From: Allohahella sp002354735
GTDB lineage: Bacteria; Pseudomonadota; Gammaproteobacteria; Pseudomonadales; Oleiphilaceae
Direction: 5' to 3'
Length of the DNA stretch: 64,000 nucleotides
Assembly: GCF_047946665.1 (NCBI RefSeq)
Contig: NZ_CP172312.1
Span: 1,860,001-1,924,000 of the forward strand
A model generated the notes under the pieces. That model did not search any database, had not been told where the DNA came from, and saw only the letters and a program-made list of their open reading frames with translations. The position numbers and the translations under genes were made by a program. Shown here piece after piece: positions 23,858 to 33,030 of the stretch. The number at the start of each line of letters is the position of its first letter. Position 1 is the first letter of the stretch.

Positions 23858-25384
23858 CTAGACATCATTATGCAGGTCGAGGGGCACCTGCGTATGCGAC
23901 GCTTCCTTGGAAGCCTCCCATAACGCTTCGTTCCTGTCACCGCGGAGTTTCTCAAGTTTGGTCAGGTAGTCTTCGGTAATATCACCGGTAATATACTCGC
24001 CAGTAAATACCGAGCAGTCGAATTCAACGATATGAGGATTACCTTCATGCGCCGAAGCAATCAGATCTTCGAGCGTCTGATAGATGAGCCAGTCGGCGCC
24101 GATGATTTCCTGCACCTCCTTCTCAGTACGTCCATGGGCAATGAGGTCACTGGCCGCAGGCATGTCGATACCGTAGACGTTAGGATAACGCACCGGCGGC
24201 GCTGCAGAGGCGAAGTAGACCTTGTTGGCGCCAGCATCACGCGCCATCTGTACGATCTCTCTACAGGTCGTGCCCCGCACAATCGAGTCATCAACCAGCA
24301 TCACATTCTTGCCACGGAATTCGAGATCGATCGGATTCAGCTTCTGACGCACTGATTTCTTGCGCTGCTGCTGTCCCGGCATGATGAAGGTGCGGCCGAT
24401 ATAGCGATTCTTGATAAAGCCTTCGCGATATTTCACCCCAAGGTTGAACGCCATTTGCAGCGCGGCAGTTCGACTGGTATCCGGTATCGGGATGATGACA
24501 TCGATATCGTGGTCAGGAAAATTCTCCCGAATACGCGCCGCCAGGCTGTCGCCCATGCGCATGCGCGCCTTATACACCGATATGTTGTCGATGATGCTGT
24601 CCGGCCGGGCGAAATACACGTGCTCGAAAATACATGGTGCGAGCACGGGATTTTCGGCGCACTGCGCGCTGTGCAAGGTACCATCGATTTCGATATAGAG
24701 TGCTTCGCCAGGTGCAATGTCGCGCTCTAGCTTAAAGCCCAGTGAGTTCAGCGCAACGCTTTCGGACGCAACCATGTACTCCTTGCCATCTGCGGTTTCA
24801 CGTGAACCGTAGCAGACAGGACGGATGCCATGGGGGTCGCGGAAGGCCACAACGCCGAAACCGGTGATGAGCGCGACAGCGGCATAGGCACCACGCACTC
24901 GTCGATGCACGGATCTGACAGCCTCGAACACTTCGTCTGGGCCTGGACGAAACTTGCCCTGCTTCTGCAGCTCATGCGCAAACACGTTAAGCAACACTTC
25001 CGAGTCGGAGTGCGTATTGACGTGCCGCAGGTCCGTCTTGAAGATGTCTTCAGCGACATCATGCGTGTTGGTAAGATTCCCATTATGGGCAAGCGTGATG
25101 CCGTAGGGAGAATTCACATAAAACGGCTGGGCTTCAGCCGAACTGCTGGTACCCGCCGTCGGGTACCGGACATGGCCGATACCGGCGTTGCCAGCCAAAC
25201 GCATCATGTGCTTGGTTCGAAACACATCCTTTACAAGGCCGTTGTCTTTTCTAAGAAAGAACCGGTCGTCCTGACAGGTTACTATTCCAGCGGCATCCTG
25301 GCCTCTATGCTGCAACACCGTCAGGGCGTCATAGAGATCCTGATTGACATTGCTTTTACTTACGATTGCGACAATTCCGCACAT
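23858..25384 (-). CDS. purF: Amidophosphoribosyltransferase
   Basis: 508 residues, first committed step of purine synthesis: PRPP plus glutamine gives phosphoribosylamine. It begins MCGIVAIV, with Cys2 as the N-terminal glutaminase nucleophile and no propeptide, as in E. coli. The glutaminase domain has GNLTNT, THSDSE and GFVAFRDPHGIRP-like segments. The C-terminal transferase domain has the PRPP loop VMLVDDSIVRGTT. The gene follows cvpA, its usual partner, after 100 bases. That gap is long for this run and could hold an internal promoter. Confidence 0.97.
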   Translation of the reverse strand: MCGIVAIVSKSNVNQDLYDALTVLQHRGQDAAGIVTCQDDRFFLRKDNGLVKDVFRTKHMMRLAGNAGIGHVRYPTAGTSSSAEAQPFYVNSPYGITLAHNGNLTNTHDVAEDIFKTDLRHVNTHSDSEVLLNVFAHELQKQGKFRPGPDEVFEAVRSVHRRVRGAYAAVALITGFGVVAFRDPHGIRPVCYGSRETADGKEYMVASESVALNSLGFKLERDIAPGEALYIEIDGTLHSAQCAENPVLAPCIFEHVYFARPDSIIDNISVYKARMRMGDSLAARIRENFPDHDIDVIIPIPDTSRTAALQMAFNLGVKYREGFIKNRYIGRTFIMPGQQQRKKSVRQKLNPIDLEFRGKNVMLVDDSIVRGTTCREIVQMARDAGANKVYFASAAPPVRYPNVYGIDMPAASDLIAHGRTEKEVQEIIGADWLIYQTLEDLIASAHEGNPHIVEFDCSVFTGEYITGDITEDYLTKLEKLRGDRNEALWEASKEASHTQVPLDLHNDV

Positions 25385-25484
25385 AGGCTACCTGCTTTTC
25401 ACACGATGACACTGCAATGTATGACTTCAGACTGCTGTTTTTTGTTAGTGTAAAGAGTAACGCAGCAATTTTCAGAACCAGACA

Positions 25485-25988
25485 TCAAAGTGCCTGGAAA
25501 TCGATGCGTTCGAGAGGATCACCCAGCGTAGAACGCGCCCAGGTTTCGATCCTTCCAAAGGATGGTATGAATGCAGAATTCTGCCACCAGTCGTCTTCGA
25601 CCAGGGGCGTCATCCGCAAGGTACCGGTAATGACGAGAACGATGATCACACCTCTCAAGGCGCCAAAGACTGTACCAAGCACCCTGTCGAAACCACCAAG
25701 ACCGGTCGCTTTCACAAGCGCCGACAGCAGATGATTGGCTAGCGAGCAAACCAGCAAGGTCAGCAGAAACAGACCACCGAAGGCGACGATAAGCCGCATC
25801 GAAGGCGTTTCGATGACATCCACCAGCAGCGAAGCGAATTCAATGTAGAACAGCCTGGCGACGATGAATGCCAGAAACCAGCCGACCAGTGAGAGCGCTT
25901 CTTTTACAAAGCCTCTCATCAGGCTGACCACCGTCGAGAGCGCAATAACGCCAAGGATGGCCCAGTCAAACCAGTTCAGTGCTGCCAA
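25485..25988 (-). CDS. cvpA: CvpA family membrane protein
   Basis: A 167-residue inner-membrane protein with four hydrophobic segments. It has the family opening NWFDWAILGVIALSTVVSLMRGFVKEALSLVGW and a RLL/G-rich middle, and the end reads LGGFDRVLGTVFGALRGVIIV. In E. coli CvpA is needed for colicin V production and affects envelope stress tolerance, and the gene is joined to purF as here. Its molecular role remains unclear. It lies 59 bases after the SPOR-domain gene. Confidence 0.92.
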   Translation of the reverse strand: MAALNWFDWAILGVIALSTVVSLMRGFVKEALSLVGWFLAFIVARLFYIEFASLLVDVIETPSMRLIVAFGGLFLLTLLVCSLANHLLSALVKATGLGGFDRVLGTVFGALRGVIIVLVITGTLRMTPLVEDDWWQNSAFIPSFGRIETWARSTLGDPLERIDFQAL

Positions 25989-26047
25989 TTATGCTTCAAT
26001 CCTGATTCGGGTCGGTGTTCGAAGGGCGCGGATTGTAACAGCTCAGA

Positions 26048-26812
26048 TTAAGGTTGCACAGGGCGGTATCGCATAATCAGGGATTTCACGCCTAACTTCT
26101 TGTCCAGGGTGACCTTCAGCTTTTCGGCGGTACTGCGCTCGAGCATTGGCCCTGCATAAACCCTCACCATCGTAGACCCATTGTCCATCTGAACCTCCTG
26201 CACATAGGCAGCCGTGCCCTCTTTCTGCAAATCCGCCCGAACCTTCTGGGCCCGCGCCTGATCGGAGAACGAGCCAACCTGAATGGCCCACGCCTCCCCA
26301 AAGCCACCGTTGGGGACTGGCGCCGAAGTTGCTGCCGGCTTGGATGTCGCAGGTTTCGACACGGCTCGCTCTGTAGGGTTGGCTACAGACGTCGAGCTTG
26401 ACGCGGGCTTTGTATCAGCCGTAGAACCGACCGGCGCACTCGCAGGCTCTCTTCGCGGTTCAGCCGGAGATTCCACCTTGAAGTCATCACTGCCTCTAGC
26501 CTCGACGGCCGACCTCTCGGCCTCAATCTCTGTGGCGCGATCAGAGTATTGCAGCGCAGGCGCCGTCGGCTTTTCTATCGTGAATTCAGGCACATCCGGA
26601 GTAGGCGGCACTTCCAGACGCTGCGATGCCCGGGAATCGGTCTCGGTCATTGGTGTGCGATCCGCTGATCCAGTACGGAGCGCATCATCACTAAGCGGCG
26701 TCTCCACCCGGCCTGGCTGCTCGACAGGACTCTTGAACAGCATGGGCACAAAGATGACAGCCAGTGAGACAAGAATAACGGCGCCTATGACGCGGGTTTT
26801 AAATGAGGTCAT
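26048..26812 (-). CDS. dedD: SPOR-domain protein DedD
   Basis: 254 residues, a single-pass division protein. One membrane segment near the start (VIGAVILVSLAVIFVPMLF, about 8-26) leaves the rest in the periplasm. A long Pro/Ser/Thr/Ala-rich linker (about 30-170) leads to the SPOR domain: AWAIQVGSFSDQARAQKVRADLQKEG, VRVYAGPM and KLTLDKKLG-like segments, about 175-250. SPOR domains bind glycan strands stripped of peptides at the septum. The position between folC and cvpA is the conserved position of dedD in gammaproteobacteria. Confidence 0.88.
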   Translation of the reverse strand: MTSFKTRVIGAVILVSLAVIFVPMLFKSPVEQPGRVETPLSDDALRTGSADRTPMTETDSRASQRLEVPPTPDVPEFTIEKPTAPALQYSDRATEIEAERSAVEARGSDDFKVESPAEPRREPASAPVGSTADTKPASSSTSVANPTERAVSKPATSKPAATSAPVPNGGFGEAWAIQVGSFSDQARAQKVRADLQKEGTAAYVQEVQMDNGSTMVRVYAGPMLERSTAEKLKVTLDKKLGVKSLIMRYRPVQP

Positions 26813-26828
26813 CTGTAGTTTTATCCGT

Positions 26829-28220
26829 TCATGATGCGTTTAAGTTGTTGTCGGAGCGGCGCTGCCACTGCAGCAGCATGGCCTCCACCACCTGGAAGGA
26901 CCCGAAGGCTACCAGGCAATCGCCCGGCCGCAGACCATCAGTAGCGGCCTCGAGCGCAGTCACGAGAGATTCGTGTGCCTCGATCGAAGGCACAAACGCT
27001 GACGCCTCGCCCGCGCCGCGGTCTTTGAGAGCCGTCGCAATGGCTGTGTCGGCAGCCTGCCTCAGACGTGGCAAAGCCGCTGCCCGCGCACCCTGCAGAG
27101 GAAACAAGTACCAGCGACTCACCAGATGCAGCATTGGCAAGATCAGCGCTTCAATCGACTTGTCGGCAAAACAGGAAAAGATTGCCCGGATCTCCCCGGT
27201 CTTCTCGCCTTGAGTGGCCTGCGACGAGCCTGCCTGGCGACCGGTCTGACGCTCGAGCCATTCAGCCAGATACACTGCCGCCTGTGCATTGTGCGCGGCA
27301 TCTATACAGATAATTGGGTCGGACTGCAGGATTTGCAAGCGCCCGGGCAGCGTCAGTGAATCGAGCAGCTGAACATGATTGCGCGGCAGCTGGTGACCGA
27401 GCAGCTCGAACGTTGCACAGGCAGCTGCCAGGTTCGCAGCAGGCAGGCGAGTGCCAGGATGTCCCGGACTGATATCTGTCAGACCGTAACGATGCTCATC
27501 GAAGTGTTCGCCATAGATTCTCACCTCGTTGCGCAGATCTTGCACGTTCGTCAGAACACTGTTCGGCATATCCCTGGACCCGAGCACGCACAGGGCTTCG
27601 CTTCGCAGAACACCGGCCTTTTCGGCGCCGATAGCGTCGAGGGTATCCCCCAGCACAGCCTGATGATCCAGGCCAATACGGGTGATGACAGCGAGGTCGG
27701 CATCGATAAGATTGACGGTGTCGAGCCTGCCACCCAGCCCGACTTCCAGAACCACAAGATCCAGCGCGGCATCACGGAGCAAGGCAAACACGGCCAAAGT
27801 CGTGAACTCATAATAGGACAGCGGTGCGACGGCCGGTCCGCCGCACTGCCTGCGAGCCGCCTCCACGCGCTCGAAAGCGGCGCAGAATGCTGCATCACTG
27901 ACTTCCACGCCGTCGATACGGCAGCGCTCATTGAATCTGAGCACATGAGGCGAGCCGTAAACGCCGACACGCAGACCGCTGGCACGACCCAACTCCGCAA
28001 TCGCCGCGGCGGTTGATCCCTTGCCGTTGGTACCAGCGACAATAACGATCTGCCGGGCAAGTCTCTGATCATCGGGATTGAGTTGCTGCCAGACCAGGGC
28101 GCTGCGCTCGAGACCAGGCCGCATGCTGAACTCTGGACCAAGCATGTTCTCCAGATAAGCCAGCCAGGCCGGCAGATCCCGGCTACCTGGGACCGGTGAT
28201 TCAGCAATCTCCTGTGTCAT
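26829..28220 (-). CDS. folC: Dihydrofolate synthase / folylpolyglutamate synthase
   Basis: Adds glutamates to dihydropteroate and folates. A Mur-ligase-type fold with P-loop GTNGKGSTAA, SPHVLRFNERCRI, the metal/ATP motif LEVGLGGRLDTVN, and ITRIGLDHQAVLGDTLDAIGAEKAGV. The C-terminal domain has CIDAAHNAQA. I favour the ATG at 28220 (MTQEIAESP), 13 bases past the accD stop. An in-frame ATG at 28271 would overlap accD by 38 bases. It carries a small insert (about TGRQAGSSQATQGEKTG) beyond the usual length of about 430. The gene pair accD-folC is conserved in gammaproteobacteria. Confidence 0.95.
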   Translation of the reverse strand: MTQEIAESPVPGSRDLPAWLAYLENMLGPEFSMRPGLERSALVWQQLNPDDQRLARQIVIVAGTNGKGSTAAAIAELGRASGLRVGVYGSPHVLRFNERCRIDGVEVSDAAFCAAFERVEAARRQCGGPAVAPLSYYEFTTLAVFALLRDAALDLVVLEVGLGGRLDTVNLIDADLAVITRIGLDHQAVLGDTLDAIGAEKAGVLRSEALCVLGSRDMPNSVLTNVQDLRNEVRIYGEHFDEHRYGLTDISPGHPGTRLPAANLAAACATFELLGHQLPRNHVQLLDSLTLPGRLQILQSDPIICIDAAHNAQAAVYLAEWLERQTGRQAGSSQATQGEKTGEIRAIFSCFADKSIEALILPMLHLVSRWYLFPLQGARAAALPRLRQAADTAIATALKDRGAGEASAFVPSIEAHESLVTALEAATDGLRPGDCLVAFGSFQVVEAMLLQWQRRSDNNLNAS

Positions 28221-28233
28221 ACGGTCGTCCCGC

Positions 28234-29397
28234 TCACTCAGAGGACGTCGAATTGCCGCGCTTCGGCTCAACCGAAGCCAGTTTCGCTGGCTGATTTGTA
28301 TTCACAGGCGAATAGGCTGCGCCTTCGACCTCATCCCAGGCTTCTTCGGAGCCAATGGCGGACATGCGCTGGTGCACAGACTCTGCCGGAGCGACGTAGG
28401 CCTGTTGACCCTCGTCGGTTTGCTCGGGAACGCGCGGTGGCTGTTCGGCTTCGATATTAGCTAGTGGCGCGGGGTCTTTAGACTGTGCAAGCTCGAGCTC
28501 GTCGCTGCTCAGCAATGACCGCGGGACCGGCAGCCGCATCAGTTTGGCCAGCAGGCTCGCGACGCGCTCGCGCATCTCTGGCCGAGCTACGATCATGTCG
28601 ATGGCACCGTGAGCAAGCAGAAACTCGCTGCGCTGGAACCCTTCGGGCAGGGTCTGCCGCACGGTCTGCTCGATGACCCGGGGGCCTGCAAAGCCAACCA
28701 GAGCCTTCGGTTCAGCGATGTTGATATCGCCGAGCATGGCCAAACTCGCCGAAACCCCGCCAAATACTGGATCAGTCATGATGGAGATATACGGCAGCCT
28801 TTCGCGCTTCAAACGCTCCAGCGCGGCTGCAGTCTTCGCCATCTGCATCAGTGAGATGAGGGCCTCCTGCATTCGCGCGCCTCCACTGGCCGAGAAGCAG
28901 ATGAGCGGCGCACGCAGCTCGATGCAACGATTCACTGCCCGGACGAATTTTTCGCCGACAACTGCACCCATCGAACCGCCGAGAAACTTGAACTCGAAGG
29001 CCGCTACCACCACAGGAATACCGTGCAGGCCACCTTCGACGACAATCATGGCATCCTTTTCGCCTGTACTCTTCTGATTGGCTGCGATTCTGTCTTTATA
29101 CTTTTTGGTGTCACGGAACTTGAGCTTGTCGGTGGGTTCGAGCTCTGGCGCAATCTCCTTCTGCTCGATACCGCCTTCGTCCACCTTGTCCAGAAACACA
29201 GCGATCCGCCGCCGCGCACTGATGCGCATGTGATACGAGCATTTCGGGCAGACCTCGACATTCTTCTCAAGCTCAGGCCTGTAGAGGACGGACTCACAGT
29301 TCGGGCACTTCTTCCAAAGACCCTCTGGAACAGTGCTCTTGTGCTTGGATTGTGCACTGCTCATTCCGGGAATCAGTTTTTCGAGCCAGCTCGACAT
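28234..29397 (-). CDS. accD: Acetyl-CoA carboxylase carboxyltransferase beta subunit, with C-terminal tail
   Basis: Forms the carboxyltransferase with AccA and makes malonyl-CoA. The N-terminal zinc ribbon is complete (Cys31, Cys34, Cys50, Cys53). The crotonase-like core has the ICFSASGGARMQEALISLMQMAK segment and FAGPRVIEQT. Core homology ends near residue 300. The remaining 85 or so residues are acidic, Pro/Glu-rich and probably disordered (for example EAEQPPRVPEQTDEGQQ), so the protein is 387 residues against 290-315 for most. Such tails occur in some gammaproteobacteria. It lies 29 bases after trpA, in the accD-folC cluster. Confidence 0.96.
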   Translation of the reverse strand: MSSWLEKLIPGMSSAQSKHKSTVPEGLWKKCPNCESVLYRPELEKNVEVCPKCSYHMRISARRRIAVFLDKVDEGGIEQKEIAPELEPTDKLKFRDTKKYKDRIAANQKSTGEKDAMIVVEGGLHGIPVVVAAFEFKFLGGSMGAVVGEKFVRAVNRCIELRAPLICFSASGGARMQEALISLMQMAKTAAALERLKRERLPYISIMTDPVFGGVSASLAMLGDINIAEPKALVGFAGPRVIEQTVRQTLPEGFQRSEFLLAHGAIDMIVARPEMRERVASLLAKLMRLPVPRSLLSSDELELAQSKDPAPLANIEAEQPPRVPEQTDEGQQAYVAPAESVHQRMSAIGSEEAWDEVEGAAYSPVNTNQPAKLASVEPKRGNSTSSE

Positions 29398-29426
29398 GCC
29401 TCAATCCTGTTACAATAAATGAGTTG

Positions 29427-30248
29427 TTATCGGTTTTGCGCGCTCAGATCGTCAAGCGCCTGTCTGATCGATGTCATCAAGCCCTTCACCTGCTCGATCA
29501 TCTGCTCTGGCTGCTCTGCATGCTCGGCGATGATATTGACAAGCGCACTGCCCACGATGACGCCGTCGGAAACCGCAGCGACCTGGCGCGCTGATACCGC
29601 ATCCTTGATACCGAAACCTACGCAGACCGGCAGCGCAGACTCTTTCCTGATGGCTTCTACATGCGTCCGCACTGATTCGACATCCAGCTTGCTTGAACCA
29701 GTCACACCATTGAGAGAGACATAATAGATGTAGCCGCCACCATTATTGGCAGCAGTTCTGATGCGGGCAGTCTGCGTGGTTGGGGCGATAAGAAAAATCG
29801 GATCGAGATCTGCAGCCTGCAACATCGGAGCGAGCCGTCCAGCCTCTTCGGGCGGGAGATCTACCGTCAGCACGCCGTCTACTCCAGCCTTTGCAGCGGC
29901 ATCGGTGAACACCTGGAAGCCCATGGCCTCGAGCGGGTTCAGATAACCCATCAGTACCAGCGGCGTGCTCGTGTCATCCTTGCGAAACTCGCTGATCATG
30001 GCGAGGATCTTTTTCAGACTGGTGCCACTGGCGAGCGCGCGTTCACAGGCTTTCTGAATCACGGGACCATCTGCCATCGGATCGGAAAACGGTATGCCGA
30101 TTTCTATCGCATCGGCACCGGACTCGACCAGGGCGTGCATCAGTTTCAGCGTGATATCGAGATTCGGATCGCCCGCAGTGATATAGGGGATCAGGGCCTT
30201 GCCACCCTTGGCTTCAAGCGCTTCGAATTGCGCCTTCAAACGACTCAT
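29427..30248 (-). CDS. trpA: Tryptophan synthase alpha chain
   Basis: 273 residues, a TIM barrel that cleaves indole-3-glycerol phosphate and passes indole to TrpB. The catalytic Glu and Asp lie in GADAIEIGIPFSDPMADGP, and loop 6 in GYIYYVSLNGVTGS. The phosphate site is GFGIKDA with VIVGSALV. Its ATG overlaps the trpB stop by 4 bases, so the two subunits are translationally coupled, which suits a fixed alpha-beta complex. In Pseudomonas aeruginosa trpBA lies elsewhere, but here it is inside the truA-trpF-accD block. Confidence 0.97.
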   Translation of the reverse strand: MSRLKAQFEALEAKGGKALIPYITAGDPNLDITLKLMHALVESGADAIEIGIPFSDPMADGPVIQKACERALASGTSLKKILAMISEFRKDDTSTPLVLMGYLNPLEAMGFQVFTDAAAKAGVDGVLTVDLPPEEAGRLAPMLQAADLDPIFLIAPTTQTARIRTAANNGGGYIYYVSLNGVTGSSKLDVESVRTHVEAIRKESALPVCVGFGIKDAVSARQVAAVSDGVIVGSALVNIIAEHAEQPEQMIEQVKGLMTSIRQALDDLSAQNR

Positions 30249-31459
30249 AGTGTAATTCCATCCAACTTCGCAACAGTAAGTATGTCCTTGTCGCCGCGAC
30301 CAGAGAGGTTGACGATTATGCTCTGTTCCGGACTCATCTCCTTGGCCAGCTTCATCGCATAAGCGATCGCATGCGCCGTCTCCAGCGCTGGCATGATGCC
30401 TTCGATACGGGTCATGGTATGGAACGCAGCCATGGCTTCGTCGTCGGTTGCGGCAACGTATTGGGCGCGGCCAATGTCCTTCAGCCAGGCATGCTCAGGG
30501 CCGACGCCGGGATAATCGAGACCAGCAGACACCGAATGGGTCGCCGAAATCTGGCCGTCTTCGTCTTCCATGAGATAAGTGCGATTGCCGTGCAGCACAC
30601 CGGGCCGTCCAGCAGAGAGCGGTGCCGCGTGCAGGCCGGTTTCGAGACCCTTGCCGCCGGCCTCGACGCCGTAGATCTTGACTGTTTCATCACCGAGGAA
30701 TGGATAGAACAGGCCGATGGCATTGGAGCCACCACCCACACAGGCCACAAGCGCATCAGGCAATTTGCCCTCTTTCTTGAGATGCTGCTCCCGCGCTTCA
30801 CGTCCGATCACCGCCTGAAAGTCTCTGACCAGCAGAGGGTAAGGATGCGGACCTGCTACCGTACCGATGATATAGAAGGTGTCTTCCACAGTACTGACCC
30901 AGTCACGCAGGGCTTCACTCATGGCATCCTTCAAGGTTGCAGTGCCACTGGTGACCGAACGAACTTCCGCACCTAGCAGCTTCATTCGGAACACATTGAG
31001 CGACTGCCGTTCAATATCTTCGGCACCCATGAAGATGACGCACTCGAGCCCCAGCCGCGCCGCAACGGTAGCTGATGCCACGCCGTGCTGCCCGGCGCCG
31101 GTTTCAGCGATGATTCGCTTCTTACCCAGGTGCTTAGCCAACAAAGCCTGGCCTATGGTGTTATTGACCTTGTGGGCGCCGGTATGGTTCAGGTCTTCAC
31201 GTTTGAAATACAGCTTGGCGCCGCCGATCTGCTTTGTCAGACGCTCAGCCAGGTAGAGTGGCGAAGGCCGGCCCACGTAGTCAGCGAGATCACGATCAAA
31301 CTCGCGCTGGAAGGCTTCGTCATTTTTCAGTTTGGCATATGCCTGCTCGAGTTCGAGCAGTGAGGCCATGAGCGTTTCTGACACGAAACGGCCACCATAT
31401 TCGCCGAAGCGGCCGTTAACGTCAGGAAACTGTGCGAGATATTCTTTATCGAATTGCAT
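30245..31459 (-). CDS. trpB: Tryptophan synthase beta chain
   Basis: 404 residues, a PLP enzyme joining indole and serine. It has the PLP lysine Lys97 in LNHTGAHKVNN, ETGAGQHGVA (with the catalytic Glu), the PLP phosphate loop GGGSNAIG, and SAGLDYPGVGPEHA. The full length and conserved N-terminus (GRFGEYGGRFVSETLM) mark the standard TrpB1 form that pairs with TrpA. Its start overlaps the end of trpF by 14 bases and its stop overlaps the start of trpA by 4, so trpFBA is a tight translational unit. Confidence 0.97.
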   Translation of the reverse strand: MQFDKEYLAQFPDVNGRFGEYGGRFVSETLMASLLELEQAYAKLKNDEAFQREFDRDLADYVGRPSPLYLAERLTKQIGGAKLYFKREDLNHTGAHKVNNTIGQALLAKHLGKKRIIAETGAGQHGVASATVAARLGLECVIFMGAEDIERQSLNVFRMKLLGAEVRSVTSGTATLKDAMSEALRDWVSTVEDTFYIIGTVAGPHPYPLLVRDFQAVIGREAREQHLKKEGKLPDALVACVGGGSNAIGLFYPFLGDETVKIYGVEAGGKGLETGLHAAPLSAGRPGVLHGNRTYLMEDEDGQISATHSVSAGLDYPGVGPEHAWLKDIGRAQYVAATDDEAMAAFHTMTRIEGIMPALETAHAIAYAMKLAKEMSPEQSIIVNLSGRGDKDILTVAKLDGITL

Positions 31460-32120
31460 ATGTAGCCATTACCTCATGCAGGAACTGCTGAATCTTTTGG
31501 GAGGACTTGACGCCCTTCTCTATTTCGACGCCGCCGCTGACATCCACGGCATACGGCCGCACTGAGTGTATTGCATCAGCGACATTGGCAGCGGTGAGTC
31601 CACCGGCGAGAATAAGTGGTTTGCCGATGCTGCCATCGGCCAGCCCCCAGTCGAAGGTGCGGCCGGTACCGCCGTGGCGCACTGGATCAAAACTGTCGAG
31701 TAATAGGGCCTGCGCATTGCTGAAGCGATGAGCCTCCGCCGCGAGGTCAGTGGCGTCGGTCATGCCTATCGCCTTGACCCAGGGCAGACCGAACTGCTCG
31801 CAGAACTCGGGAGATTCGCTACCGTGAAACTGCAGTGTCTGGCAACCAGACTCGCCAATAGCCCGCCGTACTTCATCAGCCGCCGGATTGACGAACAGGG
31901 CCACCCGAGTAACGAAAGGCGGCAATTCACGACAGATTTCAGCGCAGCGACCAGGACTGATCGCACGGATGCTCGGCGCGTAAAAAACGAAGCCAAGTGC
32001 GTCGGCACCCGCCTGCGCAGCCGCCAGAGCGTGCTCGGGTTCGCGGATACCGCAGATTTTTACACGCACTCGCTGCAATCGGGCAGACCTCCGAAGATAA
32101 ATCGATCCCGGAGTATACAT
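31446..32120 (-). CDS. trpF: Phosphoribosylanthranilate isomerase
   Basis: Third step of tryptophan synthesis from anthranilate, a TIM barrel. Motifs are VKICGI (catalytic Cys), ALGFVFYAPSIRAISP, QFHGSE, LLLDSFDPVRHGGTGRTFDW (catalytic Asp) and LAGGLTAANV, then VDVSGGVE. The start is uncertain: the ATG at 32120 gives an extra 17 residues before the conserved VRVKICGI, and a GTG at 32069 would begin right at the conserved block. It lies 35 bases after truA and overlaps trpB, in the truA-trpF order seen across proteobacteria. Confidence 0.95.
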   Translation of the reverse strand: MYTPGSIYLRRSARLQRVRVKICGIREPEHALAAAQAGADALGFVFYAPSIRAISPGRCAEICRELPPFVTRVALFVNPAADEVRRAIGESGCQTLQFHGSESPEFCEQFGLPWVKAIGMTDATDLAAEAHRFSNAQALLLDSFDPVRHGGTGRTFDWGLADGSIGKPLILAGGLTAANVADAIHSVRPYAVDVSGGVEIEKGVKSSQKIQQFLHEVMATYAIR

Positions 32121-32155
32121 GTGCTCATGCCTGCATTAAAGACAAGAGACCTGTG

Positions 32156-32995
32156 TCAGATCTCAGGTGGGAATACGGCAGGCCCTTTGGGGAGTGCTGG
32201 TAGACAGAAGTGCGCCGGATAATCCACGCCGACAAGGTAGAGACCATGAGCTGGTGCTGTGATGCCGGCGCAGCGGCGGTCCCGCGAAGCCAGCACCTCA
32301 GAGATCCAGGAGACGGGGCGCGTACCCTCACCTATCGGCAGCAGTGTTCCGGTAATGTTTCTCACCATGTGGTGGAGAAAGGCATTGGCCCGAAGTTGCA
32401 GCAGAATATGGTCGCCATGACGGCTGACATTGATTGAATGAAGTTCGCGCACTGGTGTCTTCGACTGACATTCCGCAGCACGCAGTGCGCTGAAATCATG
32501 CGTACCCAACAGCAACTGAGCAGCGTCGTGCATACGCTGCTCATCCAATGGGTAGTGAATCCACGTGCTTTGCCGATGGCGTTGGGCCGGTGGCACAGTC
32601 TGGTTGAGTATGACGTAGCGGTATTCGCGTGCGGTCGCACTGTAACGGGCATGAAACTCAGTCGAGACGGGGCCAGCCCATCGCACCACGATATCCGGCG
32701 GCAGGAAATGGTTGGTGCCGGCAACCCAGGCATGGGGAGAACGGGATGCAAGGGTATCGAAGTGGACCACCTGGGCGGTCGCGTGAACACCGGCATCCGT
32801 TCGGCCGGCACAACTGAGGGCAACGTCGTGCGCTGCCACCCGGCTCAGTGCCTTCTGTAAGGCACCTTGAACCGTGTCATGATCGGACAGTTGCGCCTGC
32901 CAGCCATGATAGAGACTACCCTGGTAGGCGACGACGAGGGCGATGCGACCAGCCGGAAGCGGCTCATTACTGAATCGTTCTAGAGCTGATCGCAA
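32156..32995 (-). CDS. truA: tRNA pseudouridine(38-40) synthase TruA
   Basis: 279 residues. It modifies U38, U39 and U40 of the tRNA anticodon stem. The catalytic Asp67 is in CAGRTDAGVHA, and the fold is framed by ALVVAYQGSLYHGWQ at the start and the C-terminal LLQLRANAFLHHMVRNITGTLLPIG. FRALRAAECQSKTPVRELH-like residues form the RNA-binding half. It sits between fimV and trpF, the conserved order in Pseudomonas, 35 bases after the fimV stop. Confidence 0.96.
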   Translation of the reverse strand: MRSALERFSNEPLPAGRIALVVAYQGSLYHGWQAQLSDHDTVQGALQKALSRVAAHDVALSCAGRTDAGVHATAQVVHFDTLASRSPHAWVAGTNHFLPPDIVVRWAGPVSTEFHARYSATAREYRYVILNQTVPPAQRHRQSTWIHYPLDEQRMHDAAQLLLGTHDFSALRAAECQSKTPVRELHSINVSRHGDHILLQLRANAFLHHMVRNITGTLLPIGEGTRPVSWISEVLASRDRRCAGITAPAHGLYLVGVDYPAHFCLPALPKGPAVFPPEI

Positions 32996-33030
32996 ATCCT
33001 GCTTTCCCCGACATCCCTGTTACCACCAAC

